Below, in pieces: positions 55,601-64,000 of a stretch of 64,000 nt of DNA. Position 1 is the stretch's first letter; every line of letters begins with the position of its first letter. The DNA is from JAMQPK01 sp963761975. GTDB taxonomy: Bacteria; Acidobacteriota; Vicinamibacteria; Vicinamibacterales; JAMQPK01. The stretch is taken from the NCBI GenBank assembly GCA_963761975.1, contig CAVXIR010000004.1, positions 1,860,001 through 1,924,000 of the forward strand, in the 5' to 3' direction. The translations under genes and the position numbers were made by a program. The notes beneath the pieces were generated by a model. That model saw only the letters and a program-made list of their open reading frames with translations, was not told the DNA's origin and made no database searches.

Positions 55601-55907
55601 CGGATCTCACGAGACCGTGTGGTTCAACCCTGCCGCGTTCGCCGTCAACCCGAACGGGACATTCGGCGAGACGAAGCGCGGCGAGTACTTCGGTCCAGGC
55701 GACTCGACGGTGGATCTCGGCCTGTTCAAGAATTTCCGTATTTCGGGAGATATGAACATCCAGTTCCGGGCGGAGTTCTTCAACGCCCTGAACACGGTCA
55801 ACTTCGGCAACCCTGGCACCACCCACTCGGAGTCGTCGCGCTTCGGACTGATCAACAGCGCGGACGATGCGCGCATCATGCAGTTCGGGTTGAAGTTCGT
55901 ATTTTAG
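52638..55907 (+). CDS. Oar-like TonB-dependent outer-membrane receptor 3
   Basis: 1089 residues from ATG 52638. Signal peptide HVLLLVALAVVLTGILPDTA, cleavage near VAQQ; regulatory-like domain (VVSDSSGGVIPGATVTATET); plug NSYRLDGMSNTDSYFQENQS; barrel ending DARIMQFGLKFVF. It is the closest paralogue of receptor 2. Residues around ALNTVNFGNPGTTHSESSRF are the family's terminal signature. The next receptor follows 250 bp downstream on the same strand. Confidence 0.93.
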   Translation: MGRRAHVLLLVALAVVLTGILPDTAVAQQGQINGVVSDSSGGVIPGATVTATETATGFSQATVSGANGRYSFPSLRPTGYTITAELTGFRTFRREGVVLAANQSLTVSIQLELGELAETVTVAGEASQVDITTATIAEVVDHARIVELPIAGREVARLQTLVAGTVVGDISNETGKSLPGAVKISANGAGDEQNSYRLDGMSNTDSYFQENQSFPFPDALQEFSIQTSNYSASYGNNAGAVVNVVTRSGTNNFHGGAFEYLRDRHFNSKGYFAAEKDFLKRNQHGGFIGGPLRRNSTFFFFGYQRTRITNRESEIAAFVPTVAQRNGDFSNCSPACPQLYNPATGQPFPNNQIPVAMFDPASAKVLAILPISNSPDGRVTIPRGTGQRFNQFVLKVDQQLGTTNNISVRYFIDDFNNESQFIPGNVLSYRGPSLESNPRSQSIVTAWKRTLSPTLLNETLFGYNRLFTARQPHPEVPAIQDFGVRLPYLPRMRSISSISASGSFSIGDNLEARFPRDGFQINNKTNWIKGRHSIQFGGEIEYLRPEIYNDFRRAGHFSFDGRFTRAPGAASGGNALADFLLGRLNSFDHGTGEYKNYRNLYQSYFFQDDIKLTDRVTVNLGARYEPSGPWHDLVGRFQYFTIEGYNQGVQSTQFPNAPKGLLYRGDAGVPEDGTLPDWNNVSGRFGIAWDMTGDGKTSLRGGGGLFYDTHLAGDYNNGGVNAPPWSLRVATTEPPGPFSDPYRGRTDFAALQHDYEDKDNVIGASNAPFPRPVLVESFDEVFDTPLTYNYNVAFEREVATGWMARAAYVGSTATNGRSSITLNPAIYTPGGPTGNPDGRRAMPEYGSLSQYVQDRRSRYNSMQLTVNRRYADGFTVRASYTLADLQGTIGGPEMAPYFHPDLEHIIDTYRYGRLDNMRRHRFVASWVYDIPGPQNGVLGTVIGGWQITGIYQQQSGEPLTITSGRDNAGWGLGSNRAIYTGQPFEPPAGSHETVWFNPAAFAVNPNGTFGETKRGEYFGPGDSTVDLGLFKNFRISGDMNIQFRAEFFNALNTVNFGNPGTTHSESSRFGLINSADDARIMQFGLKFVF

Positions 55908-56008
55908 AGGTCACGGAGTTTCACAGCTCCAACACGGAGGCACGGGGCACGGAGACGCACGGAGGATTCTTTTGAAAGGAATTCTTCGTGTTTCTCCGCG
56001 TCCTTGAC
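55908..56008. repeat. ACGGAG word array and hairpin after receptor 3
   Basis: Words GTCACGGAG, CACGGAGGCACGGGGCACGG and ACGCACGGAGGATTC are followed by their complement GGAATTCTTCGTGTTTCTCC and GCGTCC, with TTTTGAAA at the apex. This looks like the receptor 3 terminator. Beyond it, CCCTGG is repeated four to five times at about 56030-56056. Confidence 0.75.
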
Positions 56009-56078
56009 TTGGAATAGAACACCCTCGTTTCCCTGGCCCTGGCCCTGCCCTGGCCCGTGAAAGTCTCATATTTTTCGT

Positions 56079-56107
56079 TGGACACTCAACAGTCCTTCAC
56101 CTATATT
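56079..56107 (+). promoter_or_regulatory. Promoter of receptor 4
   Basis: TGGACA (56079-56084) and TATATT (56102-56107), spacing 17, with CATATTTTTCGT directly upstream. The -10 is the best of the four receptor promoters. There is no 130-nt leader here; AAGGGGTGCCACG directly precedes the ATG. Confidence 0.75.
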
Positions 56108-56159
56108 CGGGACTTTCACACCTTGCCGTTTTCGCCTTTTGATTGAAAGGGGTGCCACG

Positions 56160-59100
56160 ATGCGATCCGTACTCCCCGCAATGGCGATCGTGCTAGCGCT
56201 CATCGCTAGCCCCGCGTTTGCTCAACAAGGACAAATCAATGGCGTCATCTCCGACAGCACCGGCGCAGTCGTGCCGGGCGCAACCGTGACCGCCACTGAG
56301 GAGCAGACCGGCCTGTCGCGCGACACCATCAGCGGAGCCAACGGCCTGTTTACATTTCCCTCGTTGCGACCAGGGCCCTATGAAATCAGGGCTGTGCTTA
56401 CCGGTTTCAGAACCGTCAGGCGCACCGGCATAGACCTGGCCGCGAACCAGAACCTCACGGTGAACGTGACGCTCGAGCTGGGAGAGCTGAGCGAGACCAT
56501 CAGCGTGGCCGGCGAGGCCGCGAACGTGGACCTCACGACGGCGACTCTCAGCGAAGTCGTCGATCACGCCCGCATCGTTGAGTTGCCGCTGAACGGCCGC
56601 GACGCGGCCAAACTGACGACGCTGGTTGCGGGCACCGTGATCGCGTCGGTCAGCACGGAAACCGGCAAGACGATCCCTGGTGCCATACGGCTGAGCTCGA
56701 ACGGCGGGGAGGCAAGCGGCTCAAGCATCTCGGTGTCATTTCGATTGGACGGCACCAGCAACACCGACCTGTACGAGCACGAAAACCTGACGTTTCCCTT
56801 TCCCGAAGCGCTGCAGGAGTTCAGTATTCAGACCAGCAACTACAGCGCCGCTCAGGGCAACAGCTCAGGCGCAGTCGTCAATGCCGTCACTCGCTCGGGC
56901 ACCAACGCCTTCCACGGGGGCGCGTTCGGCTACGTGCGGAACAAGGCGTTCAACTCGCGCAACTATTTCGCGCCCGAGCCCGACGCCCTCGATCGCCGGC
57001 AGTACCGGCGGCTATCTCGGTGGTCCGGTAAAGCTGCCGGGCTACAACGGCACGAACCGCACGTTCTTTTTCCTCGGCTGGCAGGGCACTCTCCTCAATA
57101 ACAAGACCGCATCAACGATCGTCTTCGCGCCGACCGACGACCAGCGCAACGGGAACTTTGCCACTTGCGGTGCGCCGTGCAACGTGCCGATTCGCGATCC
57201 GCTGACCGGTCAGCCGTTCCCCGGCAATCAGATCCCGGTCTCGCGGTTCGATCCGGCGGCGGTGAAACTGATGAGTCACTTTGCTCGAGTCGGCGGAACC
57301 GGCCAACATCAGGTCTCGCGCGCCAGCGAGATGGATTTCAATCAGATCGTGTTGAAGGTCGACCACCAGCTGACCAGTAAAGACCAACTGAGCGGCCGGT
57401 ACTTCATCGACCATTTCGATAACGCCGCGATCATGACGGCTGGCGATCTGCTCAGCTATCGCACGGGCAGCCCCAAATCACGGGTACGCAGCCAGAGCGG
57501 CGTCTACTCCTGGAAGCGATCGCACACGGCGACCATGCTGAACGAAACACACGTCGGGTTCCAGCGCATGCACGCCGGTCGGGTGACACCCCCCACGCCG
57601 AGCCTGCAGGAGCTCGGCATCCGGCTCCCGCTGTATCCAACGACGCCGAATCTTCAGTCGATCAGCGTGGACGGGTTTTTCGCCGTCGGCGCCGATGCGC
57701 CATCAGACTTCGTGCGAAACGGTGTCGAGGCCAACCACCGGACGCACTGGTCGAAGGGCAACCACAGCATCCAGTTCGGCGGAGAGGTTCAGGTCTACAA
57801 GGCGACGATCGACAGCGAGTATCGCGTGCCGGGCACGTTTACCTTCAACGGCAGCGCCACGGGCAATGCCATGGCCGATTTCTTCCTGGGCGACATGCGA
57901 ACCTTCGATCAAGGGACCGGGGAGTATAAACACAACACCAACGTGTATTCGTCGGCGTTCTTCCAGGACGACTACAAGGTGCATCCGCGTCTCACCGTGA
58001 ATCTTGGCATGCGCTACGAGCCGACACCGCCGTGGCACGAGGTCGTCGGCCGCATCCAGGTCTTCAGGCTCGACGACTACTATGCGGGCCGCCGCTCGAC
58101 GTTGTACGACAATTCCCCGCCCGGACTGTTCTTCCGCGGAGACCCCGGCATACCCGAAGACGGCACCCTGGGCGACTGGAACAACGTGAGTATCCGAACG
58201 GGCGCCGCCTACGACCTGACCGGCGATGGCAAGACCAGTCTTCGCGGCGGCTGGGGCTTGTTCTACGACCAGCACATTATTGGCCGCTTCAATAACGGTG
58301 CGACGAACAACCCGCCATGGAGCATCAGGATCAACGTGACGGAGCCTGTGGGCCCGTTTTCGGATCCATACCGGGGACGGGACGACTTCGATAAGATCTC
58401 GCTGGCCGGCGTCGGCAGGCGGGACGCCCCCTTCCCGTACCCTGTGAGCGTCAACAGCTACGACGACCGCTTCAACACGCCGCTGACCTACAATTACAAC
58501 CTCACGCTGGAGCGGGAAGTGATGTCGGGATGGATGGCGCGCGCCGCGTATGTTGGATCGAAGCAGACTGGCGGCCAAAACAGCATCTCGCTGAATCCGG
58601 CGATCTATGTGCCCGGCGCGACGACCGCGACAACCGATGCACGTCGTGCCCTCCAACCGTACAGCGCCCTCTCGATGTACGTGCAGCAGCGGTGGTCGCG
58701 CTACAACTCGATGCAACTGACGCTGAATCGCCGGTACGCGAATGGCTTGACTATCAACACCAACTACACGCTGGCCAGCGTCGTCGGCGACTTCGGTGAC
58801 GAAGTGATTCCGTATTTCATGCCGCAGGACGAGGCGCTGCTCGTCGGTCGGCTCGATCAGATGCGCAGGCATCGGTTCGTCACTTCCTGGGTGTACGACC
58901 TTCCTGACGTGTCGCAGAGCAACGCGGTTGTGCGAGCGGCGCTAAACGGCTGGCAGGTGACCGGCATCGTCCAGTTCCAGACTGGTCAGCCATATACCAT
59001 CACGTCGGGCAACGACATCTCGCGCGATGGCATCGGTGGCGATCGGGGAAAGACAACCGGCGTCAGCACGGATCCTCTCGCGGGTTCCGATCAAACCGTG

Positions 59101-59397
59101 TGGTTCAACCCCGCGGCCTTCGCAGTTGGAGATGTCGGCACGTTCGGTACCATCGGCAAAGGCGTGTATGTCGGACCCAATACGCACTACTGGGATCTGG
59201 GGTTGACGCGAAATATCAACTTTGCCAACGGTCAGAGTTTCCAGTTCCGGGCGGAGTTCTTCAACATCTTCAACCAGGTAAACTTCTCGAACCCGGCCAC
59301 TGCGCTCAACAGCGCGTCGTTCGGACGTATCACGAGCACGCACGCCAACCAGGGTGATCCGCGGATTATTCAGTTCGGGTTGAAGTACGTGTTCTAG
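56160..59397 (+). CDS. Oar-like TonB-dependent outer-membrane receptor 4, frameshifted
   Basis: ATG 56160 opens signal peptide MRSVLPAMAIVLALIASP and the regulatory-like domain (GVISDSTGAVVPGATVTATE). The first frame ends at 57099-57101 because of one extra C in CAGTACCGGCGG near 57005. Removing it joins DALDRRQY to GGYLGGPVKLPGYNGTNRTF and the barrel, which ends GDPRIIQFGLKYVF at 59397. About 1079 residues when repaired. The plug includes SFRLDGTSNTDLYEHENLTF and the same SIQTSNYSAAQG stretch as the other receptors. The barrel is intact over its remaining 790 codons. Confidence 0.88.
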
Positions 59398-59400
59398 GAG

Positions 59401-59504
59401 GTCACGGAGTTTCTGCAGATTCAACACGGAGGCACGGGGACACGGAGAATTCTTTCAAAGAATTCTCCGTGATCCTCCGTGACTCTGTGGCTCTGTGTTG
59501 AATC
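59401..59504. repeat. ACGGAG word hairpin after receptor 4
   Basis: Nested inverted repeats: outer GATTCAACAC (59418-59427) with GTGTTGAATC (59495-59504), inner perfect palindrome around GGAGAATTCTTT and AAAGAATTCTCC (59444-59468). The array begins three bases after the receptor stop. Confidence 0.85.
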
Positions 59505-59587
59505 AGCGCTCCGTGTCCTCGTTGTCGCTCTGCCCCTCCCTAATCTCTCGAGCAACCTCGCCACTCCCCCGCATCGTCTAAGCCCTC

Positions 59588-62030
59588 ATGAACGACCTGC
59601 GATTGGCTATACGCGCGCTGGCAGCCACACCGGCGGTGACCCTTGCGGCCGTTGCCTCACTCATGCTGGGCATCGGGCTCAACACGGCGATTTTCTCGCT
59701 GGTAAACAGCCTGCTGCTTCGAACCCTTCCCGTCGCAGCGCCCGATCGACTTGCGATACTGACAGACGCCAACAGCGAGACACGATCGTGGAGCAACCCG
59801 CTGTGGGAGCAGATTCGCGACAGGACTGGCGTGTATGACGGGGCGTTTGCCTGGTCGCATACGCAGTTCAACCTGTCGCGCGGCGGGGAGGCGCAGCTTG
59901 TCGAAGGGATCTGGGCGAGCGGAGATTTCTTTCGGGTGCTTGGTGTTCCTGCCGCTCTCGGCCGGACGTTTACGCTTGCCGACGATCGGCGCGGTGGCGG
60001 CATCGACGGCCCGGTTGCCGTCATCAGCCACGATTTCTGGCAGCGTCAGTACGGCACCGCCCGCGACGCGATCGGCCGATCGCTGACGCTGAACGGCGTC
60101 GCGTTCACCGTGATCGGCGTCACGCCCAGGGGATTCTTCGGTCCTGACGTCGGGCAGCGCTTCGACGTCGCGCTTCCGCTTGGCGCCGAGCCCCTGCTGG
60201 CCGGCGCAAACAGCGGCCTCGACCTTCGCGGCCGGCACTGGCTCAGCATCATGATCAGGCGGCGTTCCGATCAACCGCTGGATGCAGCACTTGCCGCGTG
60301 GCGCAGCATTCAGAACGACCTCCAGACCCGACTGCCCTCGCTGGACGCCGGTTTCACGCGCGATCTGCAGGCACCGCTGACGTTGACTCCGGCCGCCACC
60401 GGACGCTCACTCCTGCGGTCACGCTATCGCCCGGCGTTGACGCTGCTGCTTGTAGTCGCGACTGGTCTGTTGCTCATCGCGTGCCTCAACATCGCGAATC
60501 TGATGACGGCGCGAGCGGTGGCGCGCCGGCGCGAGATGAGCGTGCGAATGGCGCTCGGGGCATCTCAGTCACACCTGGGCCGATTGCTGCTGGCCGAAGC
60601 GCTCGTCATCTCGGGCACGGGCGCTTTGCTCGCCACCGGCATGGCACAGCTGATCAGCCGCTTTATCGTCCGGCAGATTTCCACGCCGGGCAGTACCGTG
60701 TACTTCGACCTCGCGCCTGATTGGCGCGTATGGGGGTTCGCGGCCGCAAGTGCCACCATTACCGCCGTGCTTTTCGGCATCGCGCCGGCGTGGCAGTCCA
60801 TGCGCGCTGACCCGATCGACGCATTACGCCAGCAGGGTCGCGGCTCTGTCAGCGGCGGCCTGTACGCGTTGGCCGGCTAGTCTCGTCGGCGTGCAGGTTG
60901 CGCTCTCGCTGGTCCTCGTGGCGGCCGCTGGAATCTTCGTTCGGACTTCGATGGAACTGGCAGGCAGGAACATCGGATCGGCGCGAGAACGTGTGCTGCT
61001 GGTGAACATCACGGCGCCGATGACGCGCTATACGCTCGATAGCCTGGTTTCGGTCTACGACCGTGTCCTCGATCAGATCAGCGCGCTGCCCGGAGTACAC
61101 CATGCGGCCATCTCTGATGTGACGCCTGCGAGCGGGGCCGGCCGCACGAGCTCGGTCGAGATCCCGGGCCTGGCGCAGCCTGCAGGCGTATCGGTCAATG
61201 TCATCAGCCCAGGCTGGCTCGAAACCTACGGGCTTCGCCTGGTAGCCGGGCGCGATCTGCAGCCAACTGACCGCACCAACACACCGACGGTCGTACTCGT
61301 CAACGAGGCGTTTGCACAGGCCTTCTTCGGCGGGGCCAATCCGGTCGGGCGAACCGTCCGCGTCGGGTTGCTGAGCGGGATGACGAACGTCGAAATCGTC
61401 GGCCTGGTTGAAGACGCGGTGTACCGTTCGATGCGCGAAACGACGACACCCGTCGTCTACTCATCGACGACGCAACGGACCGCCGCGCGGCCGTTCGTCA
61501 ACGTCAGTGTGCTCGCCGCACATGAAGGGCCGGAACGGCTGTCGCGCAGCATCGCGGCAGAAGTACGCGAGATCGATCCCGAGCTGGTGCTGCGGTTCGT
61601 GCCGCTGACAACGCAGATGAGCGCCTCGATGGCTCAGGAACGCCTCGTGGCGCTGCTGTCGGCCACATTTGGCGCGATTGCACTTGCACTGGCCGCGATC
61701 GGTTTGTACGGCGTGACGGCCTACAGCATCAATCGGCGCAAAACTGAAATCGCGATGCGCATAGCGCTGGGGGCAAGCAGGTTCGGGGTCGTCGGCCTGA
61801 TGATGCGACAGGTTGCTGTGTTCGTCGCCGCCGGCATCGTCGCCGGGGGCATCGTGAGCCTGTGGGCAGCACAGTTCGCGGAAACGCTGGTGTGGGGACT
61901 TGGGCCGCGCGATCCCCAGACGTTCATTGCCGCCGCCGCGATTCTCTCGGCCGTATCGATCGTGTCAGCCGGACTTCCGGCCTGGCGAGCGGCACGGATC
62001 GATCCGGCCAGTGTGCTCAAAGAGATCTAG
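59588..62030 (+). CDS. MacB/FtsX-type orphan permease (ADOP family), frameshifted
   Basis: The N-terminal half (59588-60880) has the ADOP start (LRLAIRALAATPAVTLAAVA, GIGLNTAIFSLVNSLLLRTL) and a MacB periplasmic core domain (GRTFTLADDR, VISHDFWQRQYG), then FtsX helices (LTLLLVVATGLLLIACLNIA). A stray T in GGCCGGCTAG near 60877 introduces a stop; dropping it links YALAG to SLVGVQVALSLVLVAAAGIF and the second half with another periplasmic core and three more helices (FGAIALALAAIGLYGVTAYS), ending RAARIDPASVLKEI. This makes about 814 residues. No ATPase gene is adjacent, as usual for ADOPs. The role of these proteins is not established; MacB-like mechanotransmission is a guess. Confidence 0.88.
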
Positions 62031-62038
62031 ACTCACCC

Positions 62039-62245
62039 GGTTCGTGGGTTCGTGGGTTCGTGTGGTTCGTGTGGTTCGATTCCAGGTCGTGCCTCCGCGG
62101 CGTCGTGCCGTCGTATCGTGTTCCGCCGTGACCGTCGTGCCCGTCGTGCCGTTGTGCCGTCGTGTCGTCGTGTCGTCGTGTCGTCGTGTCGTCGTGGTTT
62201 GCCCTTGGTGGTTTGGCCTTCGCGTCTTCGTGCCTTCGTGGTTAC
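62039..62245. repeat. GTTCGTGG and GTCGTGTC word arrays
   Basis: GGTTCGTGG words at 62039-62079 are followed by CGTCGTGCCGT/GTCGTGTC words at 62095-62200 and CTTCGCGTCTTCGTGCC at the end. They run up to the start of the phosphatase gene. The two word families that occur separately at 42749 and 1217/12545/17453 are fused here. Confidence 0.8.
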
Positions 62246-62246
62246 A

Positions 62247-63317
62247 ATGCGCCCCATGCCCATGAAACTTCGCGTCTCGGCTGTGGCTCTTGCCCTCGTC
62301 TTTGCCATCCCCACGGTCTTCGCCCAACGCGGTACCGCACCAAAAGTTGCCAACCCTGTCGTGGTCCAGTTCATGGTCGACGGCATCGACTCCAATAGCG
62401 TGCGCACGGCCGTTGCCAACGGAGCGTCGACGCTAGGGTCGCTGCTGAAGCAGGGGGTCACCACAGATACTTATTACTGCACGAGTCCGGCGCCCCGGCT
62501 CGACCTGCCCGATGGCTCGCGACCGTGGGGCGGCAGCACCAGCTCGAACGTCGCGATGCACACGGGCACGCACCTGTTCGAGTCGTACAACATCGACGAC
62601 ATCTTTCTCAGCGCCCGCCGCGCCGGAATCGTCTCGATGTTTGCTGGCGGCTCGAACAACTACGCGATCTTCAAGAACACCGATCATCTGTATTTCGGAG
62701 GCAACGAACTGACCGACGAAATCGTGGTCACTCGAGGCCTCGAGCACCTGACGAAAAACAACGCACGGCTGCTTCGGCTGCACCTGCAGCACATCAGAAA
62801 CGCGTGGCGTGGCCCGAGCGACACGACGAACCCGAAGTCCGAATACATCCAGTACTTCGTGAAGACTGTCGATCCTCAGCTGGCGAGGCTGATCGCAGGG
62901 CTGAAGAGCGCAGGGGTGTGGGATCGGACCTACATCATCTTCGGATCGGATCACGGCATGGGCCAGACGAGCCAGAGCGGCCACCCGCAGTCGGTACTTT
63001 CTTCGTGGGAAACGTTCATGGCGTTTTATGGTCCCGGCGTCAAACGCGGCGCCCGCATTCCCTACGCGGAGGGACCGGACGTGGCCGTGATGACGAATCA
63101 CTTCCTCGGCCTGCCGCCGCTGCGCGGCCACCTCGACGCGAACGTGCCGAAGAACCTCGGCCGGGTGACAGGCGTGCTGCTCGAGAACGTGTTCGAAGGC
63201 GGGCCCGCGGAGGTGAAGCATCCGCGATACATCGAGCGGTACCTGAAGTCGACCATGCCGCGCGGCGACAACTATGTCGATTACCGGGCGGCGATGGTCA
63301 AGTTCTTGAGTGAGTAG
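62247..63317 (+). CDS. Secreted alkaline-phosphatase-superfamily protein
   Basis: The ATG at 62247 (or 62256/62262) starts right after the word array; MKLRVSAVALALVFAIPTVF is a signal peptide. The mature protein of about 335 residues shows VVQFMVDGIDSNSVR (first metal Asp), FGSDHGMGQTSQSGH (Asp-His and His ligands) and NYAIFKNTDHLYFGG. The active-site nucleophile segment is unusual: SNVAMHTGTHLF replaces the Thr/Ser in PNHVTLVTG. It is a probable phosphodiesterase or hydrolase of the type I phosphodiesterase/nucleotide pyrophosphatase group; whether it is active is uncertain. Confidence 0.75.
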   Translation: MRPMPMKLRVSAVALALVFAIPTVFAQRGTAPKVANPVVVQFMVDGIDSNSVRTAVANGASTLGSLLKQGVTTDTYYCTSPAPRLDLPDGSRPWGGSTSSNVAMHTGTHLFESYNIDDIFLSARRAGIVSMFAGGSNNYAIFKNTDHLYFGGNELTDEIVVTRGLEHLTKNNARLLRLHLQHIRNAWRGPSDTTNPKSEYIQYFVKTVDPQLARLIAGLKSAGVWDRTYIIFGSDHGMGQTSQSGHPQSVLSSWETFMAFYGPGVKRGARIPYAEGPDVAVMTNHFLGLPPLRGHLDANVPKNLGRVTGVLLENVFEGGPAEVKHPRYIERYLKSTMPRGDNYVDYRAAMVKFLSE

Positions 63318-63349
63318 CGCTCGGTAGATCTCCGTCATGGCAGATCGAT

Positions 63350-63389
63350 GATGGCAGATGGCAGACTGTACTCTCTGCCATCTGCCATC
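63350..63389. repeat. Perfect 16-bp hairpin of TGCCATC words
   Basis: GATGGCAGATGGCAGA (63350-63365), 8-nt loop CTGTACTC, TCTGCCATCTGCCATC (63374-63389). Extra words flank it (ATGGCAGATC at 63337, AACATCTGCCC at 63391). It lies between two convergent genes. Confidence 0.9.
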
Positions 63390-63410
63390 TAACATCTGCC
63401 CTAACCGGCG

Positions 63411-64000
63411 TCATTTATCACCCAAGCGCCAGTCGGTATCGACTGTGAACTTGCGATAGGCCGAAAACTCGGAGATGCCGCGCAGGCGCAGACGCCTCAG
63501 CAGCAGGACGCGCCCGCTCGCGGTCCAGGTCACTTTTGCGGGCAGCCACGCCTCGTTGTTCACCTTGCGCCGCTCGAACGTCGCCACCGTGCCCTTGTGC
63601 ACGCGCGCGAGCAGCCCCATTCCAAATGACAGATCTGTGATGGCTTCGACCTCGACCCGGACGACTTCGTAATCGGACTCGCTGACCCATGCGCGCGCCT
63701 TGAAGTGCGTCATGATTTTGCCGTCATCGGTCTGCGGCTGCACGCCGTTCGGCGTCAAGGTGGCGAAAATGGTGTCGTGGCCGTCAAGACGTTCGCGGCG
63801 TACCATTTTGATGTCGTAGACCCGGAACAGATCGTCGATCGCGGCGGCATACCGACGCCGCCGCCGATCCATTTCGCGCGCGTGCTTTTCGCGCGACGCC
63901 GCCTGGGTGGTCCGACGCGCGTACTCCTCCACTTCCTGCTTCCGCTCACGATCCTGCTTCTCGAGCCTGTCGGAGGGCACCCGCTGCCCGTTCTCTTCAA
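63411..64000 (-). CDS. Unidentified protein, 5' end beyond the window
   Basis: The frame is open to the window edge on the minus strand and ends at TGA 63411-63413. The visible C-terminal part (about 196 residues) begins with a charged helical segment (RLEKQDRERKQEVEEYARRT) and continues with a beta-rich domain (DTIFATLTPNGV, ARAWVSESDYEVVRVEVEAI, NEAWLPAKVTWTASG, EFSAYRKFTVDTDW). The strand pattern resembles the outer-membrane lipoprotein carrier type fold, but I do not recognise the family. The ATG at 63980 is probably internal. Confidence 0.65.
   Translation of the reverse strand, partial: EENGQRVPSDRLEKQDRERKQEVEEYARRTTQAASREKHAREMDRRRRRYAAAIDDLFRVYDIKMVRRERLDGHDTIFATLTPNGVQPQTDDGKIMTHFKARAWVSESDYEVVRVEVEAITDLSFGMGLLARVHKGTVATFERRKVNNEAWLPAKVTWTASGRVLLLRRLRLRGISEFSAYRKFTVDTDWRLGDK

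Noticed and set aside
1..64000. tRNA, rRNA, prophage or integrase-linked island
   Set aside because: No tRNA-like TPsiC signature with matching stems, rRNA stretch, integrase or transposase was seen on either strand.

Overview
This is a 64 kb stretch of a high-GC bacterial chromosome, almost certainly from an acidobacterium. Vicinamibacteria-like is my best guess. That is an inference from gene content: Oar-like TonB-dependent receptors with a carboxypeptidase-regulatory domain, an orphan MacB/FtsX-type permease (ADOP), serine/threonine kinases fused to propellers or TPRs, an ECF-type sigma factor beside them, and a DUF1552/DUF1592 cytochrome pair. There is no rRNA, tRNA, phage, transposase or CRISPR that I can see.

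Layout. 0-6 kb: secreted and oxidative enzymes on the minus strand (serine hydrolase, SnoaL-like cyclase, HAF-repeat protein, FAD-linked oxidase, secreted unknown). 6-12.5 kb: sigma factor plus two tandem receptor kinases, followed by the 3' stump of a third kinase and a 450-bp palindromic element. 13-17.4 kb: a Uma2-type nuclease and a SWIM/SNF2 helicase. 17.5-30 kb: two paralogous histidine kinase / response regulator / periplasmic propeller modules, associated with two di-haem cytochrome c peroxidase-like proteins and a second Uma2 gene. 30-39.6 kb: a transketolase-like enzyme and a coupled operon of two leucine-rich-repeat proteins with DUF1592 and DUF1552 proteins. 39.6-43 kb: M28 and M20 peptidases. 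43-59.4 kb: four Oar-like outer-membrane receptors, with one membrane glycosyltransferase-TPR gene divergent from the second. 59.5-64 kb: ADOP permease, alkaline-phosphatase-superfamily protein and a partial gene.

Two non-coding layers stand out. First, about sixteen intergenic regions hold degenerate arrays of 6-10 nt words, often folded into long hairpins. One hairpin family has a conserved 8-nt loop, and three of its copies interrupt the 5' end of the DUF1592 gene. Second, direct repeats of TGAC with exact 11-nt spacing precede five transcription units or genes in the two-component modules, which suggests one small regulon. The four receptors share a promoter architecture.

Six otherwise intact genes carry seven single-base-type frameshifts. 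That pattern is more like residual indel error in the assembly than gene decay, and affected genes are annotated across the lesion.
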